Shown here: piece after piece, positions 19,974 through 28,735 of the stretch
Layout: each line of letters starts with the position of its first letter
How positions within the stretch are numbered: position 1 is the stretch's first letter
DNA from: Bowmanella denitrificans
Lineage (GTDB): Bacteria; Pseudomonadota; Gammaproteobacteria; Enterobacterales; Alteromonadaceae
Length of the DNA stretch: 64,000 nt
Assembly (NCBI RefSeq): GCF_002887595.1
Contig: NZ_PEBU01000010.1
Span: forward strand, 62,001-126,000
Direction: 5' to 3'
The notes under the pieces: model-generated
Told to the model about the DNA's origin: nothing
Seen by the model: only the letters and a program-made list of their open reading frames with translations
Databases searched by the model: none
Translations under genes and position numbers: made by a program

Positions 19974-20008
19974 ATCCTGGCTCCTTCTCTTTAGAAAAAG
20001 AGGGCGGC

Positions 20009-23000
20009 TTACGCCAGCCCCTCATCAGTATCCACATGTTCTTCTTTGTGGTGTTTGGCGATCTCGTCAGACAATTGCTGACGACTGCGTTTTTCGGTGA
20101 GCTTGCGCTCCGTCAGCCAGAAGAAGAACAACGGCAGAAAGAACACCGCCAGGAAGGTGGCAGCCAGCATGCCGCCCATTACCCCGGTACCCACACTATG
20201 TCTGGCCCCGGCCCCCGCACCTGAACTGAAGGCCAGTGGCACAACCCCAAGAATAAAGGCCAGCGAGGTCATAATAATAGGCCTGAACCTCAGGCGTGCC
20301 GCTTCCAGTGCTGCGGTACTGGTACTCCAGCCCTGCTGCGTCTTCATCAGCGCATATTCCACAATCAAAATCGCGTTCTTGCCGGCTAATCCCAACAACG
20401 TCACAAGACCAATCTGGAAATAGACGTCGTTGGTCAGCCCAGCAACCCAGACCGCCACCAGCGCACCGAAAGTACCAAAGGGCAAGGCCAGCATTACAGA
20501 CAAAGGCAGAGACCAGCGTTCATACAAGGCGGCCAGAATCAGGAACACCATGATGGCGGCCATACCCAGTGCCAGTCCGGTCGTGCCTGAACTACGTTTT
20601 TCCTGGAACGCCGAACCTGTCCAGTCATAGCTGATATCCGGGGGTAATACCTGAGCGGCAATCCGTTCAATCTCAGCAATTGCCTGACCTGAGCTGTAGC
20701 CTGGTGCCGGTTCCCCCATCAGTTTGACCGCTGGCAGGTTATTGTAGCGATCCAGGCTGTCAGGCCCTGTGCTGTACTCAATATTGGCAAAGGCAGAAAT
20801 AGGCACCATTTCACCGGTCTTGCTACGCACATAAATACGGCCAATATCCTGTGGCGACATCCGATAGTCAGCATCGGCTGACATCAGCACCTGCCAGGCC
20901 CGGCCGAACTTATTAAAGTCATTTACGTAGTAAGTACCCAAAGTACCAGCCAAGGCGTTAAAAGCACCATCAATAGGCACGCCCATGGCATGAGCCTGCT
21001 CGCGATCCACATCGATTTTAAGCTGTGGCGTATTGGGCCGCCACAGGGTTTGTACCCCTGACAGAATCGGGCTTTGCTGGGCAGCGCCTTGCATGGTCTG
21101 CATGGCCTGCACCAGCTTTTCAGTGCCGCCTTCACCGCGATTCTGCAGGTAGAATTCAAACCCGCCGGTATTGCTCAAACCAAAAATCGGCGGTGGGTTA
21201 AAGGCCAGCACCAGTGCTTCTTTAATATGGGCGGTCTTCATAAAGAGTTCCCCCACCAGCTCTGGCGTACTGATATCTCTTTCATCCCAATGCTTTTGTG
21301 TGACGAAAATCGTCGCGGCACTGTTTTTATAGCCGCCCCCAATGAAATCAAAACCGGTAAAGGCCACCACGTTTTCATTGGCCGGATTGGACTGAATGGC
21401 CGCCAGGACTTCAGCTACAACTTCCTCGGTACGCTCCAGAGATGCGCCGTCTGGCAGGAAAATCGCAGAAATATAAAAACCCTGATCTTCGTCTGGCACC
21501 AAAGAGCCCGGCGTGGCTTTCCACATAAATCCGGTAATTAAAATCATCCCCGTGACCAGTGTCAGCCCCAGTAAACCGCGACGCAGGAAGAAGCTGACGG
21601 ATCCTACATACCTGTTGGTGACACGGTGAAACCAATTGTTGAAACCCTGGAAAAAGCCGGACGTTTTCTTGTGCTCTGCGCGCAGAATCATAACGCACAA
21701 AGCCGGTGTCATGGTCAATGCCACCATACCTGACAAAGACACCGCGATCGAGATGGTAATAGCAAACTGGCGGAACAGCTCACCAGTCAATCCACCTAAG
21801 AAAGCAATAGGGACAAATACACTACAAAGCACCAGCACGATGGCCACCACCGGCCCACTCACCTCATGCATCGCCTTAATGGCGGCATCACGGGCGTTCA
21901 GGTGTTCCTCGTGCATAATACGTTCGACGTTCTCCAGTACCACAATGGCGTCATCCACCACGATACCAATAGACAACACCATGCCGAACAAGGTCAGGGT
22001 GTTAATGGAATACCCCAGCATATACAAACCAGCAAAGGTCCCCAGTAAAGACACCGGCACCGCCAGCGTCGGGATCAGGGTGGCGCGCCAGTTCTGCAGG
22101 AACAGGAACACCACCAGGAATACCAGCACCATGGCTTCGACCAGCGTTTTCAGTACTTCACGGATCGACACCTCTACGAAACGCGTGGTGTCATAAGGTA
22201 CCGAGTGTTCCAGGCCGGCCGGGAAACGGGTTTTCAAATCTGCAACGGTTTGATTGACTTCCTTGGCCACATCCAGGGCGTTAGCGCCAGGCTGCAGGAA
22301 AATACCCACCAGTACGGCGTCTTTGCCGTTTATCCGTCCGGCGAAGTCGTAGTCTTTAGAGCCCAACTCCACTCTGGCCACATCTTTGAGGCGCAACGCA
22401 CTGCCATCTGGATTAGAACGAATCAGGATCTGTTCAAATTCTTCGGCGGAGGTCAGACGACCTTGAGCGGTCACGCTGTACACCAACTCCTGTGGACTAC
22501 TGGATGTTGGTGTCGAACCAATCTTACCCGCTGCATATTGGGAGTTCTGTTCCCTGATGGCACCGGCAATTTCTTCCACCGTCACCCCTAGCTGACTCAT
22601 CAGATCGGGCTTGAGCCAGATACGCATGGCGTAATCCTTGGCACCGAAGATCTGTACATTGGTGGTGCCGGGAATACGTTTAATCTGGTCAAGAATATTC
22701 AGGGTAACGTAGTTGGACGTCCATAAGGATTCGCGGCTGCCATCAGGTGAATAAAAGGCATGCACCTGCAAGAAGCTGGACGAGCCCTTCTCCACCACCA
22801 CGCCCTGGCGGCGGGTTTCTTCCGGTAACCGGGCTTCAACCTGTTTGATGCGGTTATTCACGTTCACCGCAGCCTGATCCGGGTCTGTACCAATTTCAAA
22901 GGTCACCATAATAGTGGTCACCCCTGAACTGGTTGAAGTGGATGACATATACATCATGCCTTCCACACCGGTAATGGCATTCTCAATTGGCGTAGCGACG

Positions 23001-23182
23001 GTTTGCTCCAAAACTTCGGCCGAAGCGCCGGGATACACCGCCATCACCTGCACCACAGGTGGCGAAATTTCAGGATACTGGGCAATGGGCAGGCTGCGCA
23101 TGGCCGCCAGCCCCGCCAACACCACGAATATGGAGATAACGAAGGCGAATATAGGCCTGTCGATAAAATAACGAGAAAACAT
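20009..23182 (-). CDS. RND multidrug efflux pump, HAE1 family (second system)
   Basis: A 1057-residue AcrB/MexB-like proton antiporter. The first helix is FSRYFIDRPIFAFVISIFVVL, with the periplasmic motif MAVYPGASAEV, the helix 4 aspartates in GIVVDDAIVVLENVERIM and the second-half motif [15 protein letters not shown]. The C-terminal tail is long and His/Glu/Asp-rich (AKHHKEEHVDTDEGLA). It is clearly a paralogue of the first pump but not a recent duplicate. The adaptor gene lies 12 bases upstream and the small tautomerase downstream. No outer-membrane channel gene is present. Confidence 0.95.
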   Translation of the reverse strand: MFSRYFIDRPIFAFVISIFVVLAGLAAMRSLPIAQYPEISPPVVQVMAVYPGASAEVLEQTVATPIENAITGVEGMMYMSSTSTSSGVTTIMVTFEIGTDPDQAAVNVNNRIKQVEARLPEETRRQGVVVEKGSSSFLQVHAFYSPDGSRESLWTSNYVTLNILDQIKRIPGTTNVQIFGAKDYAMRIWLKPDLMSQLGVTVEEIAGAIREQNSQYAAGKIGSTPTSSSPQELVYSVTAQGRLTSAEEFEQILIRSNPDGSALRLKDVARVELGSKDYDFAGRINGKDAVLVGIFLQPGANALDVAKEVNQTVADLKTRFPAGLEHSVPYDTTRFVEVSIREVLKTLVEAMVLVFLVVFLFLQNWRATLIPTLAVPVSLLGTFAGLYMLGYSINTLTLFGMVLSIGIVVDDAIVVLENVERIMHEEHLNARDAAIKAMHEVSGPVVAIVLVLCSVFVPIAFLGGLTGELFRQFAITISIAVSLSGMVALTMTPALCVMILRAEHKKTSGFFQGFNNWFHRVTNRYVGSVSFFLRRGLLGLTLVTGMILITGFMWKATPGSLVPDEDQGFYISAIFLPDGASLERTEEVVAEVLAAIQSNPANENVVAFTGFDFIGGGYKNSAATIFVTQKHWDERDISTPELVGELFMKTAHIKEALVLAFNPPPIFGLSNTGGFEFYLQNRGEGGTEKLVQAMQTMQGAAQQSPILSGVQTLWRPNTPQLKIDVDREQAHAMGVPIDGAFNALAGTLGTYYVNDFNKFGRAWQVLMSADADYRMSPQDIGRIYVRSKTGEMVPISAFANIEYSTGPDSLDRYNNLPAVKLMGEPAPGYSSGQAIAEIERIAAQVLPPDISYDWTGSAFQEKRSSGTTGLALGMAAIMVFLILAALYERWSLPLSVMLALPFGTFGALVAVWVAGLTNDVYFQIGLVTLLGLAGKNAILIVEYALMKTQQGWSTSTAALEAARLRFRPIIMTSLAFILGVVPLAFSSGAGAGARHSVGTGVMGGMLAATFLAVFFLPLFFFWLTERKLTEKRSRQQLSDEIAKHHKEEHVDTDEGLA

Positions 23183-23194
23183 GCAAACTCCCTG

Positions 23195-24400
23195 TTACTT
23201 GGCGCCAGCGGCGGCCGGTTGCTGTCCGGCCAGTACTACCGGCATGCCTGGGAAGAAAATATGCGCCATACCGTCCACAATGACCTGATCGCCAGTTTTC
23301 AGACCTTTGTGGATTACCCAACTATTCTCGATACCATTGGCGGTTTCCTGGCGCACCCATTCCCCCACTTCTACCGGGGCAGGCTGGGCGATGGAGCCTT
23401 GCTCACCTTTGGCCATCAGGTACACATATTTGCCGGTACCGCTGTCCAGCACCGCACGCTGTGGCACCACAAAGGTATTTTCGCGACTGGCGCCTTCCAG
23501 CACCACGCGTACAAACTGGCCTGGACGTAATTTAAAATCAGGATTAGGCACAATGGCCTGCAATTCAGATGTGCCGGTCATGGTATTGATACGCACGTCA
23601 CGGAAATTCACTTCACCCACATGTTCATAGAAAGAACCATCTTGCAGTTTGATGCGGGTTTTCCAATGGCCATCTTTGGGCAGGGTCAGCAGGCCATTTT
23701 CTGCATCTTTACGCATGGCTAACTGCTCCCGCTCTGACAAACCAAAGCGAATACGAATGGGATCAAGCTGGGTAACCTGGGTCAGCAATACATCCGGTCC
23801 CGGTACATAAGTACCCTCAGACACCTGTTCGCGTCCGGCCACTCCATTTACCGGTGATTCCACCCGTGCATACTCCAGATTAAGCCGGGCATCCTGCAGC
23901 TTGGCCTCGGCCGATTTAACATCAGCCTGGGCAATTTCTTCTGCCGACATAGCGTTATCCAGATCCTGCTGCGAGACGCTGTTCTGCTTACGCAGTGGGG
24001 TCAGACGCTTGACATCACGACGGGCACTTTCGAGTCTGGCCTGTGCCGCCAGCAAATCAGCCTGGGTCCGGGCCACTTCAACCTCAAAAGGCTTAAGATC
24101 CAGGGTAAACAATGACTGCCCCTGTTCAACCTTGTCACCCTCCTCGAAGTTGCGCGATTCGATAATGCCAGCCACCCGGGCACGGATTTCCACCTCTTTC
24201 GAGCCGGACAAGGTCGCCGGCAGCTCCAGGGCAAAAGGTACGGTTTGCGACTGCATGGTGCGCACTTCCACCGCTGCGGGTTGCATACCACCCATACCGC
24301 CCCCCTCAGGCGACTGTTCACCGCAAGCGGTCAGAAAGCCAACCAGGGAAACCGCTGTTAGCTTAACGCAAAACGAAAAATTCCTTTTGTATTTACCCAT
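23195..24400 (-). CDS. RND efflux periplasmic adaptor lipoprotein (second system)
   Basis: A membrane-fusion protein of about 401 residues. I place the start at 24400 (MGKYKRNFSF), which gives a normal lipoprotein signal: basic n-region, hydrophobic core and lipobox LTAC. Frame continues upstream to 24487, but that would put the start close to the operator at 24488-24513. The mature part has the lipoyl half-motif SGSKEVEIRARVAGII, an alpha-hairpin with QADLLAAQARLESARRD, a second half-motif LEYARVESPVNGVAG and a beta-barrel. It is divergent from a TetR gene and is followed by its pump gene. Confidence 0.9.
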   Translation of the reverse strand: MGKYKRNFSFCVKLTAVSLVGFLTACGEQSPEGGGMGGMQPAAVEVRTMQSQTVPFALELPATLSGSKEVEIRARVAGIIESRNFEEGDKVEQGQSLFTLDLKPFEVEVARTQADLLAAQARLESARRDVKRLTPLRKQNSVSQQDLDNAMSAEEIAQADVKSAEAKLQDARLNLEYARVESPVNGVAGREQVSEGTYVPGPDVLLTQVTQLDPIRIRFGLSEREQLAMRKDAENGLLTLPKDGHWKTRIKLQDGSFYEHVGEVNFRDVRINTMTGTSELQAIVPNPDFKLRPGQFVRVVLEGASRENTFVVPQRAVLDSGTGKYVYLMAKGEQGSIAQPAPVEVGEWVRQETANGIENSWVIHKGLKTGDQVIVDGMAHIFFPGMPVVLAGQQPAAAGAK

Positions 24401-24487
24401 AGGAGCACCGATAGTAGAGAAGCTGGACCGAATAACCTTATAAAAGCTCAGGTTATGAGACAATAACAACAGATATAATAACGGCAT

Positions 24488-24513
24488 TAAAGTACACGAT
24501 CACGTATACTTTA
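24488..24513. promoter_or_regulatory. Palindromic TetR-type operator between adaptor and tetR genes
   Basis: Inverted repeat TAAAGTACACG (24488-24498) - ATCA - CGTATACTTTA (24503-24513), with one mismatch in 11-base arms. It lies midway between the divergent adaptor (start 24400) and TetR (start 24537 or 24579), the usual place for a shared operator. It has the same geometry (11-4-11) as the operator at 14701 but a different sequence, so the two regulators probably do not cross-bind strongly. Confidence 0.65.
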
Positions 24514-24536
24514 GCTATTCGTTTATTCGTTTCAAA

Positions 24537-25187
24537 ATGTATCGGCATCCTGCCGATCGCATTACAGAGGAGTTTAGTTTGGGTCGAAGTGATGAGAAGC
24601 ACAATGATATTTTGTGTGCAGCGATCCGGGAGTTTTGCGAAAAAGGCATGATGGCCACGACCATGGAAGCCATTGCCTGCCGCGCCAGTGTCTCCAAAAG
24701 AACTCTGTACAAACATTATCCGTGTAAGGAAGATTTGCTGGACGCCGTGGTTGACCTGTTACTGGAACGGGTTGAGCCACTACAAAAACTGGCCTTTGAT
24801 GCCAACCGCTCCCTGGCGGTGCAACTACAGGAGCTCAGTCAGAAAGTGCTGCAGTTACTTTGTGACGAGCACTATTTGCGTTTATCCAAAATAGTGATAA
24901 TCGAATCCATGCGCTCGGAAAAAGAAGCCACCCGTCTGAATGACAAATTCGCGGATTGTGAAAAAGACATGCATAACTGGTTTATCCAGGCGTCTGAGGC
25001 CGGGGCGCTGGGCAATTTTGAGCCAGGCATGGCAGCCGCCTTTTTCTACGGTGCCATCAAAGAAGTGGCTTTCTGGGATCAGGCTATCTGCTGGAAGCCA
25101 TTGCTGAACAAAGCCGAAGCAGAAAAACTACTGGAGCAAAGTTGCAGGTTTTTTATTGCAGCCATTGGCAATAACAAGGATGTGTAG
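24537..25187 (+). CDS. TetR-family transcriptional repressor of the second RND system
   Basis: A 216-residue regulator. The helix-turn-helix is EFCEKGMMATTMEAIACRASVSKRTLYKHYPCKEDLL, typical of TetR. The C-terminal domain resembles the TetR_C_7/AefR-like group. Two starts are possible: ATG at 24537, without a clear ribosome site, or TTG at 24579 (LGRSDEKHN), preceded at six bases by AGAGGAG (24566-24572). The second has the better signal and removes a 14-residue leader not needed for the fold. It is divergent from the adaptor gene, so local repression is the natural inference. Confidence 0.88.
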   Translation: MYRHPADRITEEFSLGRSDEKHNDILCAAIREFCEKGMMATTMEAIACRASVSKRTLYKHYPCKEDLLDAVVDLLLERVEPLQKLAFDANRSLAVQLQELSQKVLQLLCDEHYLRLSKIVIIESMRSEKEATRLNDKFADCEKDMHNWFIQASEAGALGNFEPGMAAAFFYGAIKEVAFWDQAICWKPLLNKAEAEKLLEQSCRFFIAAIGNNKDV

Positions 25188-25196
25188 TCCAGAAGG

Positions 25197-25550
25197 CTAA
25201 TCAAAACTGACCTTGTTTATTTCGGAGCATAAATACAACAAGGTCGCCCCATAGACATAAGGATTTTTGTCTTGCTCTATGCAGTAGTAGCGCTGAAAGT
25301 GTTCCAACTTAGTACGGCTGGACAGAATATCCATCACATAGTCTTTTTGATAATCGTTCATGGCCGAAATATGTGGCCTGACCCTTTCCTGCAGTTCATT
25401 CAGCTTCTGTCGCTCGGCCATACTGGCTATCTCTGTCATCCAGTCCGACAAACTGTCCTGCATATCGCCCAGCCAATACTGCACAAATGACGATCGCAGG
25501 ATGACCACCAACAGGGCAATTTCCAGAATAACAATAAAGGTGCGTTTCAT
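25197..25550 (-). CDS. Hypothetical protein with one N-terminal membrane helix
   Basis: A 117-residue protein. An N-terminal hydrophobic stretch (FIVILEIALLVVILRSSFV) looks like a membrane anchor or uncleaved signal. The rest is a soluble, largely helical domain with two cysteines near the C-terminus (YYCIEQDK and LYLCSE). I do not recognise a family. It is convergent with the upstream tetR gene (gap of nine bases). The frame looks real from its anchor and lack of a competing frame, but function is unknown. Confidence 0.6.
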   Translation of the reverse strand: MKRTFIVILEIALLVVILRSSFVQYWLGDMQDSLSDWMTEIASMAERQKLNELQERVRPHISAMNDYQKDYVMDILSSRTKLEHFQRYYCIEQDKNPYVYGATLLYLCSEINKVSFD

Positions 25551-25987
25551 TGTGCTGCATCAATAACTCACTACGGTAAAAATCATACCTTAAACCAACA
25601 GAAAGGCACAGATTGCTTGATTATGCGGCAGAATAACTAGCCATGAGTATTTATTACTATCCCTTAAGGCCTAACTATCGAGATACACTGCAAGACAGTC
25701 AGAATAGTCATTCAGCGATTTTACCGGATAGCACAACCCATTGACAATTAACAACATTTTAACAATAAATCAGCAAAAACTGGTTTATTCTTGCGGTAGA
25801 TGTCCTTGCGTCGTGGCGATAAAAATTTATAATTTTCAGAAATTTTTGAAACTTCAAAAATTACGAAAGAGTGTAGCAAGCACAACTTGAATTACACTCT
25901 GTGTAGTAGCCAAGCAGGCTTTTGCAACTGCATATCGAAAGGGAACAACAAAAAAAGATTCCCAATGCGAGACAGAGACCAGGAACC
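25551..25987 (+). promoter_or_regulatory. ccoG upstream region with promoter and two inverted repeats
   Basis: No gene is visible in this A+T-rich stretch. A reasonable promoter is TTGCGT (25806-25811), 16 bases, TATAAT (25828-25833), reading towards ccoG. Just after it is a perfect palindrome AATTTTTGAA-AC-TTCAAAAATT (25841-25862), and further on a stem AGAGTGTA (25868-25875) / TACACTCT (25893-25900) that would form in the 5' untranslated RNA. A motif TTGACAATTAACAA at 25741-25754 resembles an FNR box with one mismatch but is poorly placed. Confidence 0.5.
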
Positions 25988-27415
25988 ATGAGTGAAAGAA
26001 TCCCCGTAAAAGACGTTTCGCCTGTACAAATTCATAAGCCGGATAGCCGGGAGCATGACAATAATTATTCCCCCCGCAGCCATATTTATGTGCGTGCGGT
26101 TAAAGGGCCGCTTGAAACCTTCCGCCGCTACTTCGGCTTTTTCTTTCTGGCCCTGTTTGCCTTGTTACCCTGGCTCAGATATAACGGTCATCAAGCCATT
26201 TTGCTGGACATTGGCGAACAGCGTTTCAATATATTCGGCCTGACATTGTGGCCTCAGGACCTGACCATTCTGGCCTGGATCTTCATTATCGGCGCATTTG
26301 CCCTGTTCTTTGTCACCACCTTTGCTGGTCGCGTATGGTGCGGTTTTCTTTGTCCTCAAACCACCTGGACCTATATGTATGTCTGGTTTGAAGAAAAAAT
26401 CGAAGGTAGCCGGCATCAGCGTATGAAGCTGGATGAACGGTCCATGGACTTTGATAAATTCTGGCGCAAAAGCCTCAAACACTTGTGCTGGTGGTTGGTG
26501 GCAATACTGACCTCACTGACCTTTGTCGGCTACTTCACCCCCGTTGATACTTTATTTGTCGAATTCTTTACCCTGCAAACCGGTTTTTGGGTGAGCTTGT
26601 GGGTGTGGTTCTTCGCTGTTTGTACCTATGGCAATGCTGGCTGGATGCGGGAAATCATGTGTACCCATATTTGCCCTTATGCCCGTTTCCAGTCGGTGAT
26701 GTTTGATAAGGATACCTTCACCGTCACTTACGATACCAACCGAGGTGAGAAGCGTGGGCCAAGAGGCCGCAAAGTCAGCCGGGAAGCACTGGCTGCGGAC
26801 GGTGTCGGCGACTGTATTGATTGCAGCCTGTGCGTGCAGGTTTGCCCAACGGGTATCGATATTCGCAACGGCTTGCAGTATGAGTGCATAAACTGTGGGG
26901 CCTGTGTGGATGCCTGTAATGGCGTAATGGATAAAATGGGTTACCCCAAAGGCCTGATCAGCTACACCACGGAAACGAAAGTAAAAGGTGGGCACACCCA
27001 TATTGTCAGGCCCAAACTGGTGGGCTATGCCGTGGTTCTGTTGGTGATGGTCGGTTTTCTGGCGCTGGACCTGTTCACCCGTATCCCGTTGGATGTGGAT
27101 ATCATTCGTGATCGTAACCAGCTATACCGTGAAACCAATGACGGCCTGGTGGAAAACGTCTATACCCTGAAAATTCTCAATAAGTCGCAGCAGGACGGCC
27201 GTTATTTTATCACGGTCGAAGGCCTGGACGGGCACCGCCTGACCGGCAACCGGGAGTTCACCGTACATAGCGGTGAGGTATATGTCGAACCGATCAGCGT
27301 GGCAATCGACCCTTACCAGTTAGAAAGCAGCATCGTGGAAATCCGCATTAAGGTACAATCCCTGGACGATGAAGATCTGAATGTGGTCGCACCGACCAAA
27401 TTCCTGTACCGCTAG
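25988..27415 (+). CDS. ccoG: Cytochrome c oxidase accessory protein CcoG (FixG/RdxA)
   Basis: CcoG is a membrane ferredoxin-like protein needed for maturation of cbb3-type oxidase, where it is linked to copper handling. The 475-residue product has several membrane segments, the conserved GRVWCGFLCPQTTW and CTHICPYARFQS cysteine motifs, and two 4Fe-4S ferredoxin motifs (CIDCSLCVQVCPTG and CINCGACVDACNGVMD). A C-terminal Ig-like FixG_C domain follows. I start at ATG 25988 (MSERIPVK), preceded by AGGA; an in-frame extension upstream is unlikely. No cbb3 structural genes are in this window. srkA follows after seven bases and is probably co-transcribed. Confidence 0.93.
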   Translation: MSERIPVKDVSPVQIHKPDSREHDNNYSPRSHIYVRAVKGPLETFRRYFGFFFLALFALLPWLRYNGHQAILLDIGEQRFNIFGLTLWPQDLTILAWIFIIGAFALFFVTTFAGRVWCGFLCPQTTWTYMYVWFEEKIEGSRHQRMKLDERSMDFDKFWRKSLKHLCWWLVAILTSLTFVGYFTPVDTLFVEFFTLQTGFWVSLWVWFFAVCTYGNAGWMREIMCTHICPYARFQSVMFDKDTFTVTYDTNRGEKRGPRGRKVSREALAADGVGDCIDCSLCVQVCPTGIDIRNGLQYECINCGACVDACNGVMDKMGYPKGLISYTTETKVKGGHTHIVRPKLVGYAVVLLVMVGFLALDLFTRIPLDVDIIRDRNQLYRETNDGLVENVYTLKILNKSQQDGRYFITVEGLDGHRLTGNREFTVHSGEVYVEPISVAIDPYQLESSIVEIRIKVQSLDDEDLNVVAPTKFLYR

Positions 27416-27422
27416 GAACCTA

Positions 27423-28394
27423 ATGTCCGATTTCAGTTTCCACAATCTGACCCCGGATTTGATCCTGGATGCCGTTGAAAGTACCGGCATTCGGGTTGAT
27501 TCCGGGTTACTGGCTTTAAACAGCTACGAAAATCGGGTTTATCAGTTTATCGACGAAGACCGGCGTCGCTATGTGGCTAAATTTTACCGCCCCAATCGCT
27601 GGAGCTCAGAGCAAATTCAGGAAGAACACGATTTTGCCGAAGAGCTGCTTACGCAGGAGATCCCCATCGCTGCCCCCATGCGCTTGAATGGGCAAACCCT
27701 GCATCTTCATCAGGGCTACTATTTTGCCCTGTTCCCTTCGGTGGGGGGCCGTCAGTTTGAAGTAGACAATCTGGATCAGTTGGAATGGATGGGGCGCTTT
27801 ATTGGCCGCCTGCATGCAGTGGCGGCCAGTCGCCCGTTTACGCACAGACCGCAGATTGACCTGGACAGCTTCTTATTTGAGTCCAGGAAAGAACTTGAAC
27901 ACAGTACATTGGTACCAACTGCGCTGATGAATCCGCTGTTTACCATTATGGACATGGTGATCGACAAGACCGCCAAGCAATACAAACCGGCTAAGCAAAT
28001 CCGTCTGCATGGGGATTGCCACCCAGGCAATATTCTGTGGCGTGACGAGCCCACTTTTGTCGATCTGGATGATTGTCGTATGGGTCCGGCGATACAGGAT
28101 TTATGGATGATGTTGTCTGGTGACCGTCAGCAGCAGTTATTGCAATTGGACACACTGGTCAACGCCTACGAAGAGTTTTTTGACTTCAACCACAAAGAAC
28201 TCAGTTTGATAGAGCCACTACGCGCCATGCGCATGGTGCACTATATGGCCTGGCTGAGCAGACGCTGGGAAGACCCGGCCTTTCCTCAGGCTTTCCCCTG
28301 GTTTGCCACCGACAAATATTGGGAACAGCAGATCCTGGCTTTGAAGGAACAATATGCCACCTTGCAGGAACCGCCATTGTCGCTGATGCCCTGA
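27423..28394 (+). CDS. srkA: Stress response serine/threonine protein kinase SrkA (YihE)
   Basis: A 323-residue Rdo-type kinase (aminoglycoside phosphotransferase fold) linked in E. coli to Cpx stress and protection from programmed death. Strong landmarks are GIRVDSGLLALNSYENRVYQ near the N-terminus, FPSVGGRQFE, and the catalytic loop RLHGDCHPGNILWRD with FVDLDDCRMGP as the metal-binding part. The start at 27423 has AGGA upstream. In E. coli srkA directly precedes dsbA; here btuB and a glutaminase gene separate srkA from two dsbA genes. A strong terminator follows. Confidence 0.95.
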   Translation: MSDFSFHNLTPDLILDAVESTGIRVDSGLLALNSYENRVYQFIDEDRRRYVAKFYRPNRWSSEQIQEEHDFAEELLTQEIPIAAPMRLNGQTLHLHQGYYFALFPSVGGRQFEVDNLDQLEWMGRFIGRLHAVAASRPFTHRPQIDLDSFLFESRKELEHSTLVPTALMNPLFTIMDMVIDKTAKQYKPAKQIRLHGDCHPGNILWRDEPTFVDLDDCRMGPAIQDLWMMLSGDRQQQLLQLDTLVNAYEEFFDFNHKELSLIEPLRAMRMVHYMAWLSRRWEDPAFPQAFPWFATDKYWEQQILALKEQYATLQEPPLSLMP

Positions 28395-28408
28395 TGGCTG
28401 ACTGTCAG

Positions 28409-28434
28409 ACCAGTTGAATCCAACTGGTTTTTTT
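28409..28434 (+). terminator. Rho-independent terminator after srkA
   Basis: Stem ACCAGTTG/CAACTGGT with loop AATC and a run of seven T. It separates ccoG-srkA from the cobalamin-controlled btuB unit. Confidence 0.92.
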
Positions 28435-28463
28435 ATAGCTATCCTTTATAATCCGCCCTGATT

Positions 28464-28625
28464 AAGGTGTCTTCTGTAATAAAAGAAGGTGAAACGGGAA
28501 GTCATTTGACGCTGCCCCCGCAACGGTACGCAAGAATCGGGATCACTATGCCACTGTAGCCAAGCGCTATGGGAAGGCGATCCCTGAGCCAGTCAGGCAC
28601 TTGCCAGCCCGGAGACCGGCCTTAA
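28464..28625 (+). promoter_or_regulatory. Cobalamin (adenosylcobalamin-class) riboswitch upstream of btuB
   Basis: The conserved pieces occur in order: AAGGTG near the start, GAAACGGGAAG, GCTGCCCCCGCAACGGTA, GCCACTG (28550-28556), GGGAAGGCGA, GAGCCAGTCAGGC and the B12 box AGCCCGGAGACCGGCC (28606-28621). A -10-like TATAAT stands upstream at 28447-28452. Cobalamin binding should lower btuB expression. Downstream GGGCTGG (28644-28650) can pair with CCAGCCC (28604-28610) at the edge of the B12 box, giving a candidate switching helix. Confidence 0.95.
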
Positions 28626-28735
28626 TCCAATCAACGGCGCAAAGGGCTGGATTTAAATAGATCCATACTCAGACAATCCCATTGCCGCCACAGGAAACCA
28701 GCGCTCGGGTGGAGCGCCAACCTAGGCACAAAACT

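Noticed and set aside
14762-25187. Recent tandem duplication of one RND operon
   Set aside because: The two pumps differ in sequence, length, operator and gene content, so they are old paralogues rather than a recent duplication.
25741-25754. FNR box upstream of ccoG (TTGACAATTAACAA)
   Set aside because: One mismatch to the consensus and about 90 bases upstream of the likely transcription start.
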